From Bdellovibrio sp. (GTDB lineage: Bacteria; Bdellovibrionota; Bdellovibrionia; Bdellovibrionales; Bdellovibrionaceae), in contig JANJTG010000101.1 in the NCBI GenBank assembly GCA_024711265.1, positions 1-40,128 on the forward strand: DNA of 40,128 bases. Reading direction: 5' to 3'. Each line of letters starts with the position of its first letter. The first letter of the stretch is position 1. Positions 24,551 to 32,772 of this stretch are shown here, one piece after another. The position numbers and the translations under genes were made by a program. Under the pieces are notes generated by a model, which was not told the origin of the DNA, did not search any database, and saw only the letters and a list, made by a program, of their open reading frames with translations.

Positions 24551-26166
24551 GACCTGACGACACCCGCTTATTTAACGATCAAATCTTCACCCTGGGAAGC
24601 CTTCGGTTCCTCAGGGGCAGTTTCGTCGCGAATTACCTCAGTTCCACGAAAGAGCATGGTCACTTACCATTTATTACCGTCTTCGAACAAAAAACGATAA
24701 TAAAGAAGACCTATCAAGAGTTTCACAAGGACGTCCTTTGCGCCGCCTCGCACATTCGCTCTCATCTCAAAGATGAAAAAACGGTCGTCCTTATTGGCGG
24801 AAACTCCTACCTGCTCAGTGTCTACATCGTTGCAACACTTCTTCTAGGAAAAACCTTGTGCCCCCTTAATCCCGCTGAGGGCTGGACAAGACTGACCAAG
24901 AAGATTCTGCAGCTGAACGAAAATACTCTGGTCTTCCATGCCCCCTCCAATACACCGCCCGAGGGACTGAAAGCTCTCCGCATGACTCTAGAGCAGAAAG
25001 TCCCTTCCTTTGATATTTCATCGCTGAACCTTGAACTGCGTGAGGACTCAAGCCCGCTGATTCTGATTTTTACCAGCGGAACCACGGGGTATTCAAAAGT
25101 TGTCATGCAAACTGAAAAGAACATTCTAAGTAATGTCGACGCACTGATAGAGCACCATGAACTTTTCAAAAAGAAAACCATCCTCACTCCCTTGCCTCTT
25201 TTCCACGTCAACGCTTTGGAGTTTTCATTCTTCTGTACTTTATTTTCCGGTGGTCAACTGATCCTTTTAGAAAATGCAGAACCTTTTTTACTCAAGGAAG
25301 CACTTCTTCACCAGAAGGTTCACATTTTAAGTATTCTGCCTCCGATCATCAAAATTCTTCATTTCATGAAAAATCAATTTCAAGAACCCCTTCGTCAGGT
25401 CGACTATGTCGTGTCGGCGGCGGCTCCCCTTTCTGTAGAGCTGGCGAAGGCCTTCTTTGCTGATTTTTCAGTACGAATTATTCAAGGTTACGGACTATCC
25501 GAAGCAGTCAACTTTTCCGCCGTTATGCCTATTCAGGTTTCCGATGTCGACTATGAAGAAATGATGTTTCATCATGGATTCCCCTCCATCGGAAAATCCC
25601 TTCGCGGCAACCATATTGATATTCTTAAAGAGGACGGTTCTTTAGCGGGAGCTCAGATCCCCGGCGAAATTTGCATTCGCGGGCACAACGTAATGAATAG
25701 CTACAAAGACATCGCTCCGGAAGTATTGTTTAAGGACGGATACCTCCACACCGGAGATCTGGGATTTTACCTGGAAAAAGAGGGTGAAAGATTCTTTTTT
25801 ATATCTGGACGACTCAAGGACGTCATCAAACGCTTCGGAGAATCTGTTTCTTTGCGTGAAGTCGACGACCTGGTGAACACATTCGCATTCCCTGATTTTG
25901 ATGCCATTGCCGTTCCTTTTGAAAATGACTATGCGGGAGAAGAGATCGGACTCGTCGTCAAAGGCAATCCTCAACTTCAGACTCAGCCAGAGACTTTTCG
26001 CGAGCACCTCCAACAAATGCCCGTCTTCCTGCGCCCTAAAATCATCATCTTTACAGACGAAAGTATACGAACTCCCAGCGGAAAACCCTGCCGATGGCAG
26101 TTCAACCATCTCTTCAAATCATTTAAGGCAAAAGCCATTGGCGTCTCCCCGTCATTTCATATATAA
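24535..26166 (+). CDS. AMP-forming acyl ligase (ANL superfamily)
   Basis: A 543-residue adenylating enzyme that should activate a carboxylic acid as acyl-AMP and pass it to CoA or a carrier protein. All core motifs are visible: P-loop TSGTTGYSK (180-188), GYGLSEA (about 318), HTGDLG (405-410), SGRLKDVIKRFGE (hinge) and PSGK with the catalytic Lys517 near the C-terminus. The ORF track starts at 24505; ATG 24535 or 24541 is more likely, overlapping the upstream stop. No clear ribosome site is seen, so translation is probably coupled. The gene is followed by MBOAT-like protein 3 after 14 bases. That recalls dltA-dltB, but five carriers nearby leave the true acceptor open. Confidence 0.9.
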   Translation: MPMQLGPDDTRLFNDQIFTLGSLRFLRGSFVANYLSSTKEHGHLPFITVFEQKTIIKKTYQEFHKDVLCAASHIRSHLKDEKTVVLIGGNSYLLSVYIVATLLLGKTLCPLNPAEGWTRLTKKILQLNENTLVFHAPSNTPPEGLKALRMTLEQKVPSFDISSLNLELREDSSPLILIFTSGTTGYSKVVMQTEKNILSNVDALIEHHELFKKKTILTPLPLFHVNALEFSFFCTLFSGGQLILLENAEPFLLKEALLHQKVHILSILPPIIKILHFMKNQFQEPLRQVDYVVSAAAPLSVELAKAFFADFSVRIIQGYGLSEAVNFSAVMPIQVSDVDYEEMMFHHGFPSIGKSLRGNHIDILKEDGSLAGAQIPGEICIRGHNVMNSYKDIAPEVLFKDGYLHTGDLGFYLEKEGERFFFISGRLKDVIKRFGESVSLREVDDLVNTFAFPDFDAIAVPFENDYAGEEIGLVVKGNPQLQTQPETFREHLQQMPVFLRPKIIIFTDESIRTPSGKPCRWQFNHLFKSFKAKAIGVSPSFHI

Positions 26167-26180
26167 AAAAGGAGATGACG

Positions 26181-27641
26181 GTGATTCCGAAGCTAGAGAC
26201 AAACCAACGCCTTATCGAGTTCAGCCAGACCGTCGTCGGACAAGCGGGGCTCTTGGGACTCTTTGCCGTCGGACTATTTCTTATGAAGGTGCCCAGTTGG
26301 ATCTTCATCACAATAGTGCTCTTGGCACTTCAATTCGGCGCAAATTATAAGAAGTGGATCTTGCTTCTTGCCTCTTTCAGTGCCGCCATCTTCTATATGC
26401 GACTTGATTTTGAACTTATCAGTTCATTTGCAAGCAAAGTTCACGCTTCTTTACCCATCGGATTCACTCCATATCGTATTGTCATCCTCATCTTAGTTAT
26501 TTTCACTGGTCTTTTGATCCTAAAGCCCAAGGATCGACGCTGGCCCTTTCGTAGCAAGCATCCCGTTTTAGCACTCGCCATCTTCTTTAACCTGTCGGTC
26601 CTCGCAGCCATCTCACTTCCCCTCGAGGCACACTCCGCCACCTTTTATTGGTCTTTCCTTTTGGTTTTCGGGAATTACTTTTGGTTTTTTGCCTACGCCC
26701 TGAAGGATCAACTTCATCACCGGCGGGAATTTGATTTTTTTGATTTCAGTTTTGCCCGGGCGTACTGGTCTGGTTCTTATCGGATTCCACTTCATACGGG
26801 GCCTCAGGCATTGGCAACGAATGAAGCCCATGACACTCAGACCTACACCATCCTGAAGATCAAAGCCCTGAAGCTTCTATACTGGTCATTTATTTTAAAG
26901 CATGTCGCAGATCTTTTTCATTATTTCCTATTTGGAAAGTTTGAATGGTTGCCTTGGGACATCACACTTCCCACCCTGGCGGTCAACAAAGACCAACTCA
27001 GTCTTTCACATATCAATCAGCTTGATTGGAAGGTTTGGCAATATTGGGCTTTTATGCTTTGCACCTATGTACTCTATCAGATGAAAATTACCTACATCGG
27101 AAATACCCTGATTTCCGTTGCACGAATGTCGGGCTTCTACCTTTATCGCGTGTCCCATAGGCCTTTGAAAGCTCGTTCCTTGGCTGACTTCTTTCGTCGC
27201 ATTCACTACTACTACTATGAAGTCATAAAAACATTTTTCTTCTATCCCACCCTTTCCCGATTTTTTAAAAAACAGCGCCGGTTGCGACTTTTTTTCGCAA
27301 CGTTCATCGCCATTTTTGTTGGCGGCGGAATTCAAGTTCACTTTTTTTCTCATCCCGAAGTCTATGTGGGATACAGCCTTTATGAGGCCCTCCTGCGATG
27401 GCTGCCCGCCGGGATCTATCATATTTTATTTGGCTTATTTCTAGGCTTTTCAATGGTCCACGAAATTGATCTCCAAAATAAGAACACACCACTCCTTTTG
27501 GAAAAACTGCGCCTCGTCGTCATTGCTGTGATTTATATCTGGCTGCTGAGCTGGATCATTACCTGGGGACCGGAATGGCCTAAGGCCTCCATCTCCGAAC
27601 ACCTCACTTATTCAGGTCGCCTTCTTGGGTTGAATCTATGA
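26181..27641 (+). CDS. Divergent MBOAT-like membrane protein 3
   Basis: About 486 residues with many membrane segments. ATG 26175 in the ORF track abuts the GGAG ribosome site, so GTG 26181, six bases from it, is the better start. The signature VARMSGFYLYRVSHRPL...FFRRIHYYYYEVIKTFFFYPTL parallels MBOAT-like proteins 1 and 2. Here the motif keeps a histidine (RRIH). Further on, GGGIQVHFFSH holds histidines near the place of the second MBOAT His, without the WHG context. It lies between the acyl ligase and the FadH-like gene (8 bases to the latter's start), so it may use the group that ligase activates. Confidence 0.7.
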   Translation: MIPKLETNQRLIEFSQTVVGQAGLLGLFAVGLFLMKVPSWIFITIVLLALQFGANYKKWILLLASFSAAIFYMRLDFELISSFASKVHASLPIGFTPYRIVILILVIFTGLLILKPKDRRWPFRSKHPVLALAIFFNLSVLAAISLPLEAHSATFYWSFLLVFGNYFWFFAYALKDQLHHRREFDFFDFSFARAYWSGSYRIPLHTGPQALATNEAHDTQTYTILKIKALKLLYWSFILKHVADLFHYFLFGKFEWLPWDITLPTLAVNKDQLSLSHINQLDWKVWQYWAFMLCTYVLYQMKITYIGNTLISVARMSGFYLYRVSHRPLKARSLADFFRRIHYYYYEVIKTFFFYPTLSRFFKKQRRLRLFFATFIAIFVGGGIQVHFFSHPEVYVGYSLYEALLRWLPAGIYHILFGLFLGFSMVHEIDLQNKNTPLLLEKLRLVVIAVIYIWLLSWIITWGPEWPKASISEHLTYSGRLLGLNL

Positions 27642-27649
27642 AAGGTTAG

Positions 27650-29704
27650 ATGAATAAAGGCACACGGCACCCACTCTTATTTCAACCCCTTCAGGTAGGT
27701 TCGCACACCCTGCGAAATCGCTTCGTTATGGGGTCCATGCATACAGGTCTCGAAGATCTAAATGATTGTTTTGAGCGTCTCACAGAGTTTTACCGCCTCC
27801 GCGCCGAAGAAGGCGCCTCCTTGATTGTCACAGGGGGTATTTCTCCCAATATAACGGGAACGTATACGGGAGCCGCAACGCTCAATGATGAATCTCAAAT
27901 AGCCTCCCACCGAAAGCTCACGACTTCGATCCGAAAACACGGCAGCCTTATCTGCATGCAAATTCTTCATTTAGGAAGATACGCAAACCACAATCAAGCC
28001 GTTGCTCCCTCGGCCTTACGCTCGCCCATTTCCCCGGTGCGCCCCCATGCTATGACTGAGTCCGAAATATTAGAAACCATATCGGATTACGTTCACTGTT
28101 CTGAACTTGCACGACGCGCCGGATATCATGGTGTTGAGATAAATGGTGCCGAAGGATTTCTTATAAGTCTGTTTTTTAGCCCCGCAACCAATCTCCGCGT
28201 CGACAAGTGGGGCGGTTCCTTAGCAAACCGACTGCGCTTCGCAAAGCAGATCGTGGAGGGCATTCGAAGACAGAACGGCCCGGATTTCCTGATCATCTTT
28301 CGACTTTCTATTGTGGACTTTATCGAAAGTGGAATGCGTTGGGAGGAAGTCGTTGGGATCGCTCAAGATCTGGAGAAGAATGGAGTTGATATATTTAGTA
28401 CGGCTATTGGCTGGAATGAATCAAAAATTCCTACGGTATCGTCGCTAGTTCCTCCGGCCGTCTTCGCTGGTATTGTGGGAGCATTTAAAAAGCAGGTCTC
28501 CATCCCAGTCATTGCGAACCATCGTATCCATCATCCCAACGAGGCCGAACACATTCTTCAAGCTGGACAAGCGGATCTTATTTCAATGTCACGCCCCTTC
28601 CTGGCAGATCCCTATTTCGTCAAGAAGACACAAGAAGGACGCTCTGACGAAATCAACCTCTGCATTGCCTGCAACCAATCTTGTCTTGATAGGGCCTTTG
28701 CTTACTCGACTTCTCAAGATAATATTGTTTCGTGCCTGGTAAATCCGTTCGCTTGCCATGAAACACTATGGACTTGGGAGACCCATCCGCAACACGGCAA
28801 AATTGCCGTCGTCGGGGCCGGCCCTGCAGGATTGGTCGCCGCTCGAATTCTGGCCCAACGAGGGTTTTACGTCACTCTTTTTGAGGCTTCGCCAAATGTA
28901 GGCGGCCACTTTCGATTGGCGCAAAAGATTCCGTCAAAGTTCGACTATCAAAAAACCATTGCATACTTTGAAGCCGAACTTCATCGGTGCGGAGTTAAAG
29001 TCATCACAAGCAAATGTCCCAGTGCCGAAGACCTGCTGATCTATGATCATGTTTTTGTCGCAACGGGGGTTCATCCTGCAAAATCTCCTTTTGTCCAATC
29101 TCCCGATGCCCGCGTGATGTCATACGCGGATCTACTTCTAAATGAGCCACTGCTGGGAAATAATATTGTTGTCATCGGCGGCGGAGGCATTGGAATGGAT
29201 GTCGCTGAGTACTTAACCTGCAATCAGCATCTAGACCAAAAAACAAGGTTTTTCAAAACCTGGGGCATTGATGAAAGCTTGAAAGCTCCGGGAGCTTTAA
29301 TACCACCACAGCCTCCCTCCTCTCCTCGCAAAGTGTGGATTCTAGAAAAAGAAAAAGGACTGATTGGTCGGGGCCTCGGACGCACCACCGTGGCCCATCG
29401 CCGAGACCTCCTTCAGCGAAATGGCGTCGTCGTATTAACGGGCGTTCAAGACCTCATGCTGACGGATCGAGGTGTCAGCTTTTATGTCGAGGGGCAACTC
29501 AAAGAGTTAACCGCCGATCAGGTGATTCTTTGCAATGGCGTCGAAAGAGATTCCGAGACCCCAAGACTGCTTCTTCAAGATCAGATTCCGTTCTCGTTGA
29601 TCGGCTCAGTCTCTGGGACAGAAATAAGAAATGCCGCAGATTCAATCCGACATGCAATGGAAGTGGCAATTCAGTTTAAATTAGATAGAAAAAAGGTAAA
29701 GTAA
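27650..29704 (+). CDS. FadH-like flavoprotein (old yellow enzyme plus FAD/NAD(P) domain) with altered active site
   Basis: A 684-residue homologue of 2,4-dienoyl-CoA reductase. The N-terminal FMN barrel has MGSMHTGLED and the iron-sulphur ligands Cys338, Cys341, Cys345 and Cys362 (CIACNQSC...SCLVNP). The C-terminal half has the FAD motif GAGPAG (389-394) and a second nucleotide motif VVIGGGGIGMDVAEY. From memory of E. coli FadH, the proton-donor tyrosine in EGYLI and the histidine in GWHE are here Phe170 (EGFLI) and Asn256 (GWNE). The fold and cofactors seem kept while normal dienoyl reduction may be lost. It lies between MBOAT-like 3 and the ketosynthase, so a role in acyl-chain building (dehydrogenation, isomerisation or altered reduction) is inferred. 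Confidence 0.88.
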   Translation: MNKGTRHPLLFQPLQVGSHTLRNRFVMGSMHTGLEDLNDCFERLTEFYRLRAEEGASLIVTGGISPNITGTYTGAATLNDESQIASHRKLTTSIRKHGSLICMQILHLGRYANHNQAVAPSALRSPISPVRPHAMTESEILETISDYVHCSELARRAGYHGVEINGAEGFLISLFFSPATNLRVDKWGGSLANRLRFAKQIVEGIRRQNGPDFLIIFRLSIVDFIESGMRWEEVVGIAQDLEKNGVDIFSTAIGWNESKIPTVSSLVPPAVFAGIVGAFKKQVSIPVIANHRIHHPNEAEHILQAGQADLISMSRPFLADPYFVKKTQEGRSDEINLCIACNQSCLDRAFAYSTSQDNIVSCLVNPFACHETLWTWETHPQHGKIAVVGAGPAGLVAARILAQRGFYVTLFEASPNVGGHFRLAQKIPSKFDYQKTIAYFEAELHRCGVKVITSKCPSAEDLLIYDHVFVATGVHPAKSPFVQSPDARVMSYADLLLNEPLLGNNIVVIGGGGIGMDVAEYLTCNQHLDQKTRFFKTWGIDESLKAPGALIPPQPPSSPRKVWILEKEKGLIGRGLGRTTVAHRRDLLQRNGVVVLTGVQDLMLTDRGVSFYVEGQLKELTADQVILCNGVERDSETPRLLLQDQIPFSLIGSVSGTEIRNAADSIRHAMEVAIQFKLDRKKVK

Positions 29705-29708
29705 TTCT

Positions 29709-30926
29709 ATGGAAACACGCAGAGTCGTCATAACAGGAATCGGATCAATTTCGGCAATTGGTCTGAATACAAAAGAATTTTGGCACTCCGTCTGCAACGG
29801 ACAAGGTGGAATAGCCCCCATGACAACTCTACCTCATGATCAAATAAAATGCCGCTACGGAGCTGAGATCAAAGGCTATGATCCACAACAACACTTTACA
29901 GCTTCGCAACTGACAGTTTACTGGCGCAACTCCCAACTTCCTATCATCGCGGCTCGTGAGGCCATTGCCGATTCGGGCATCGACTTTAAAACCAAAGATC
30001 CCTTTGAATCCGGCATCCTCATGGGGTCAACGAGCACGCAAGGCGTGGAAGAAGAAGATTTTTTTAAACGCTATTATGAGACCGGCAGCAAGCGAGTTCA
30101 TCCTCTCACATTAGTTCACCACATGCGCGGAGGCCTTATCCATGAGATCGCTTCCGAGTATAATATCCACGGCCCCGGATTTATCATGGATAGCGCCTGC
30201 TCCAGTGCACTTTTGGCAATCGGAGAAGCCTTTCAGATGATTCGTTATGGTCGACTCAATTATGCCATTGCCGGCGGAGGAGAATGCCCCTTCGGAATCA
30301 CCCACTGGAAAGCCTGGGAACAGATTGGCGCACTTTCTCCTGACATGTGTCGTCCCTTTAGCAAAGAACGAAACGGAACGATCTTAGGCGAAGGCGCAGG
30401 GGTTTTTGTCTTAGAGTCCCTGGACTCCGCCAAAAAAAGATCTGCAAAAATTTATGCGGAGGTTCTCGGTTTTGCCAGTAGCCGTGATGCGGAAGATCTC
30501 ACCAGGCCTTCGTTGGAGCGAATTACTCAAACCATTGAACTCTGCCTGAAAGATGCCAAGCTGAGTAAGGCCGAATATGACTACATCAGCGCCCACGGCT
30601 CCGGAACTCTCTTAAATGACGTGGTGGAGACCAAGGCGATTAAAAGAGTGTTTGGGTCTCATGCTGAAAATCTTGCCATTTCGTCCACCAAAGCAATGCA
30701 TGGACATTTAGAGTTCGCGACCGGAGCCCTAGAGCTTGTAGGAGCCGTCTTGGCCATAAAAGAAGGGGTTCTGCCTCCTACTCTCAACTATCTCTCTGCG
30801 GATCCTGATTGCGATCTTGATTATGTTCCCAATCACGCGCGCGAAAAGAAAATCAAAGCCGTATTGAAAAATTCATTTGGCTTTGGCGGGGCTAATGCTG
30901 TTTTATCTTTGAAGAACTACTCTTAA
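29709..30926 (+). CDS. Beta-ketoacyl-ACP synthase (FabF type)
   Basis: A 405-residue condensing enzyme of the KAS II family. The catalytic Cys164 (DSACSSALL), His296 (SAHGSG), Lys328 (SSTKAM) and His333 (HGHLEFATGA) are all in place, and KNSFGFGGANA closes the protein. It should extend a carrier-bound acyl chain with malonyl units. The gene starts four bases after the FadH-like stop, in the ligase/MBOAT-like/FadH operon, and converges with the five-gene reverse operon that supplies a ketoreductase and dehydratases. No separate chain-length factor is seen. As the only ketosynthase in the window it is the likely core of a small type II fatty-acid or polyketide set. Confidence 0.94.
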   Translation: METRRVVITGIGSISAIGLNTKEFWHSVCNGQGGIAPMTTLPHDQIKCRYGAEIKGYDPQQHFTASQLTVYWRNSQLPIIAAREAIADSGIDFKTKDPFESGILMGSTSTQGVEEEDFFKRYYETGSKRVHPLTLVHHMRGGLIHEIASEYNIHGPGFIMDSACSSALLAIGEAFQMIRYGRLNYAIAGGGECPFGITHWKAWEQIGALSPDMCRPFSKERNGTILGEGAGVFVLESLDSAKKRSAKIYAEVLGFASSRDAEDLTRPSLERITQTIELCLKDAKLSKAEYDYISAHGSGTLLNDVVETKAIKRVFGSHAENLAISSTKAMHGHLEFATGALELVGAVLAIKEGVLPPTLNYLSADPDCDLDYVPNHAREKKIKAVLKNSFGFGGANAVLSLKNYS

Positions 30927-30940
30927 GACGTCCGATATCT

Positions 30941-31198
30941 CTAGCCAGTCTTTAATTCCCGAATTCTTTTTTCGGTCAGTTGAATGAGTTCCCCGAAATT
31001 ATTTAATGCTTCAATCTCCGCCAAACTAAAGCGAATCTGAAATTCTTTTTCAATCGAAGTAATCAAAACAACATGCATCAACGAGTCCCATCCCGGAACA
31101 TCCATGGCGGTCATTTCATTTCGAAGAACTAATTTCGGATCCGCAAACAGACTGCGAAATATCCGCTCAATCTTCAAACGAATTTCTGGGGAAGCCAC
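30941..31198 (-). CDS. Acyl carrier protein (carrier 3)
   Basis: An 85-residue carrier with the canonical site GWDSLMHVVLITSIEKEF (Ser39) and regular helices on both sides. It is the last gene of the reverse operon, starting directly after the stop of the FabZ-like gene with no gap. It probably carries the growing chain for the ketosynthase, ketoreductase and dehydratases in this operon, and then hands it to the MBOAT (inference). Confidence 0.9.
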   Translation of the reverse strand: MASPEIRLKIERIFRSLFADPKLVLRNEMTAMDVPGWDSLMHVVLITSIEKEFQIRFSLAEIEALNNFGELIQLTEKRIRELKTG

Positions 31199-31624
31199 TC
31201 AAACACCTCCCGTATTGGCTTCTACGTAGGCTCGGACAAAATCATCCTGATTTCCATTTTTCACAATAAATCGGACCTGACAAGCCAACTCCTCACCAAC
31301 GTAAATAGAACCCGAAAACTCAAAGGCTTGGAGAACCTCAGATTCTTTCTGGATCTTCAAAAGGCAGACGTCTGTTGGTTTTATCATTCTATAGAAATTT
31401 GCCGATCGAATCGAAAGCAGAACAGGAAAAATCTTGGCATCTTTACTGCGAAGGCAATGCGTCGCCAATTGCGCTAAAAGCTCAACCTGGATAACTCCCG
31501 GCAAAACGGGATAGTTTTCAAAGTGATCCCTAAAGAAAAACTCCGTTCCCGTGAAGCGATACTCGCTCTGAGCCAAAACTCCGGGTTCACAGAATAGAAT
31601 CTTTCCTTCAAATTTAAACGACAT
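31199..31624 (-). CDS. FabZ-like hot-dog 3-hydroxyacyl-ACP dehydratase
   Basis: A small single hot-dog protein (141 residues from ATG 31624, which has AAAGGA upstream; ATG 31645 overlaps the previous stop as ATGA and would add seven residues). The signature is DHFENYPVLPGVIQVELLAQL. In the longer numbering the catalytic pair is His41 and Glu55, 14 residues apart as in FabZ. It should dehydrate 3-hydroxyacyl-carrier to enoyl-carrier. The sequence is otherwise divergent, so a specialised substrate is likely. A second dehydratase domain (MaoC-like) is encoded at the head of the same operon. Confidence 0.85.
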   Translation of the reverse strand: MSFKFEGKILFCEPGVLAQSEYRFTGTEFFFRDHFENYPVLPGVIQVELLAQLATHCLRSKDAKIFPVLLSIRSANFYRMIKPTDVCLLKIQKESEVLQAFEFSGSIYVGEELACQVRFIVKNGNQDDFVRAYVEANTGGV

Positions 31625-31641
31625 CAGATTCCTTTGTCCCT

Positions 31642-32772
31642 TCATTCATTCAAAGCCGACTGAACTTTTTGAGCAAGCAAAATGTTAAACCTCTGCCGAG
31701 CCTCTTCCCTCAGATGCAAGATGTCGATGAAATCATCCTTTCCAAAACCGGAATCCCCCGAGAAATCCCAAATGGGGGCCGGGGCCTGCGCCCTGATTTC
31801 ATCAAAGGCCGCCTCATAACGAGCACGCGCCGCCATGGTTCTTCCTCCCGATAACGGAAACTCCGGCGGAACTATATAGATCATTTTTTTAGAAATTCGC
31901 TGAAGAATTTTCGCAATCTCGATATTTTCTTGAATCATTTTTTGACTGAATCTCAACTCCGAAAAGTCGTACATTTCATTGTGCCAATCCAGACTGCTAG
32001 AGTAGAAATCAAACCCGCCCCGACGCCCCCACTCAATCAAGCGCTGAAACTCCTTTTTTCCATCCGGGAAGTTGAAATAGAATTCACCTCTCTTTTCCTT
32101 ATCCCAGGCCGGAAATGTATTGAGCGTGTGATTAATCCAAAGTCGTCGGTAGTAATTTAAAGAAATACGCCGTTCAACTGGATAGATCTTTCTTTTGAAG
32201 ATCGCAGAAGAAAACGAAGTCGAATACCCCGTCAACGCCACCTTGGACAAGAGAGCCTCAGTCAGAACTTCCGGGTGCGGCCACAATTCTTTCATCAGGG
32301 TCCCGGCATCGATAAGATCGGAGATTGTATCCAGACGGAGCTTTTCACTTTGGCTTTCATACTTCAAGGTTGCAAAGTACGGCGTAAAGCGAAACAGCAC
32401 CAGATCCAACTTCTTTCCATTTCTTTGCATCTCTGTCTCTAAACGCTTCGCCAACAGATGCAAAACGTCAGGTCCCAAAAATCGAAAACCAAAATTGTAG
32501 GCTTTCACGGTCGTCCCCTGTCGTTGCAGTTCCGATTCAAGGAGCGTTGGTGCAAAGTCCACCTCCAGATCCGAGTTTCCAAAGGCAAGAACAGCCGGTG
32601 TCGGATCGCGAGCAATGTCAGGAATAGCTTGAACCGCCGAATCCAATCGGACTTTGACCCAAGGTTCCTGTCCCTCCAAAACAATCTTCGATACAAGGAC
32701 CTTGCTCAAAAGAAAAAAGCCCAATAAGGCGAAGGCCCAAAGAATATATTTTTTAGAACTGTAGGTAGACAA
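31642..32772 (-). CDS. Membrane-anchored SGNH-type protein (DltD/AlgX-like MBOAT partner)
   Basis: The protein has one N-terminal membrane helix (ILWAFALLGFFLL) and a large periplasmic part. AFGNSDLEVDFAP fits the first SGNH block, with Ser in the nucleophile place. DDFIDILHLREEARQRF at the C-terminus supplies the Asp-x-x-His pair. MBOATs often act with such partners: DltB with DltD, AlgI with AlgJ/AlgX, PatA with PatB. Two starts are possible. ATG 32802 has no ribosome site and a 50-base overlap with the MBOAT. TTG 32772 has GGGGG six bases upstream and a 20-base overlap, and I prefer it. Likely completes group transfer to a periplasmic acceptor (inference). Confidence 0.78.
   Translation of the reverse strand: MSTYSSKKYILWAFALLGFFLLSKVLVSKIVLEGQEPWVKVRLDSAVQAIPDIARDPTPAVLAFGNSDLEVDFAPTLLESELQRQGTTVKAYNFGFRFLGPDVLHLLAKRLETEMQRNGKKLDLVLFRFTPYFATLKYESQSEKLRLDTISDLIDAGTLMKELWPHPEVLTEALLSKVALTGYSTSFSSAIFKRKIYPVERRISLNYYRRLWINHTLNTFPAWDKEKRGEFYFNFPDGKKEFQRLIEWGRRGGFDFYSSSLDWHNEMYDFSELRFSQKMIQENIEIAKILQRISKKMIYIVPPEFPLSGGRTMAARARYEAAFDEIRAQAPAPIWDFSGDSGFGKDDFIDILHLREEARQRFNILLAQKVQSALNE

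Noticed and set aside
23943-24557. 204-residue forward ORF overlapping the thrombospondin-like gene
   Set aside because: Low-complexity Ala/Pro/Thr translation in another frame; the frame at 23492 has the signal peptide and conserved cysteines.
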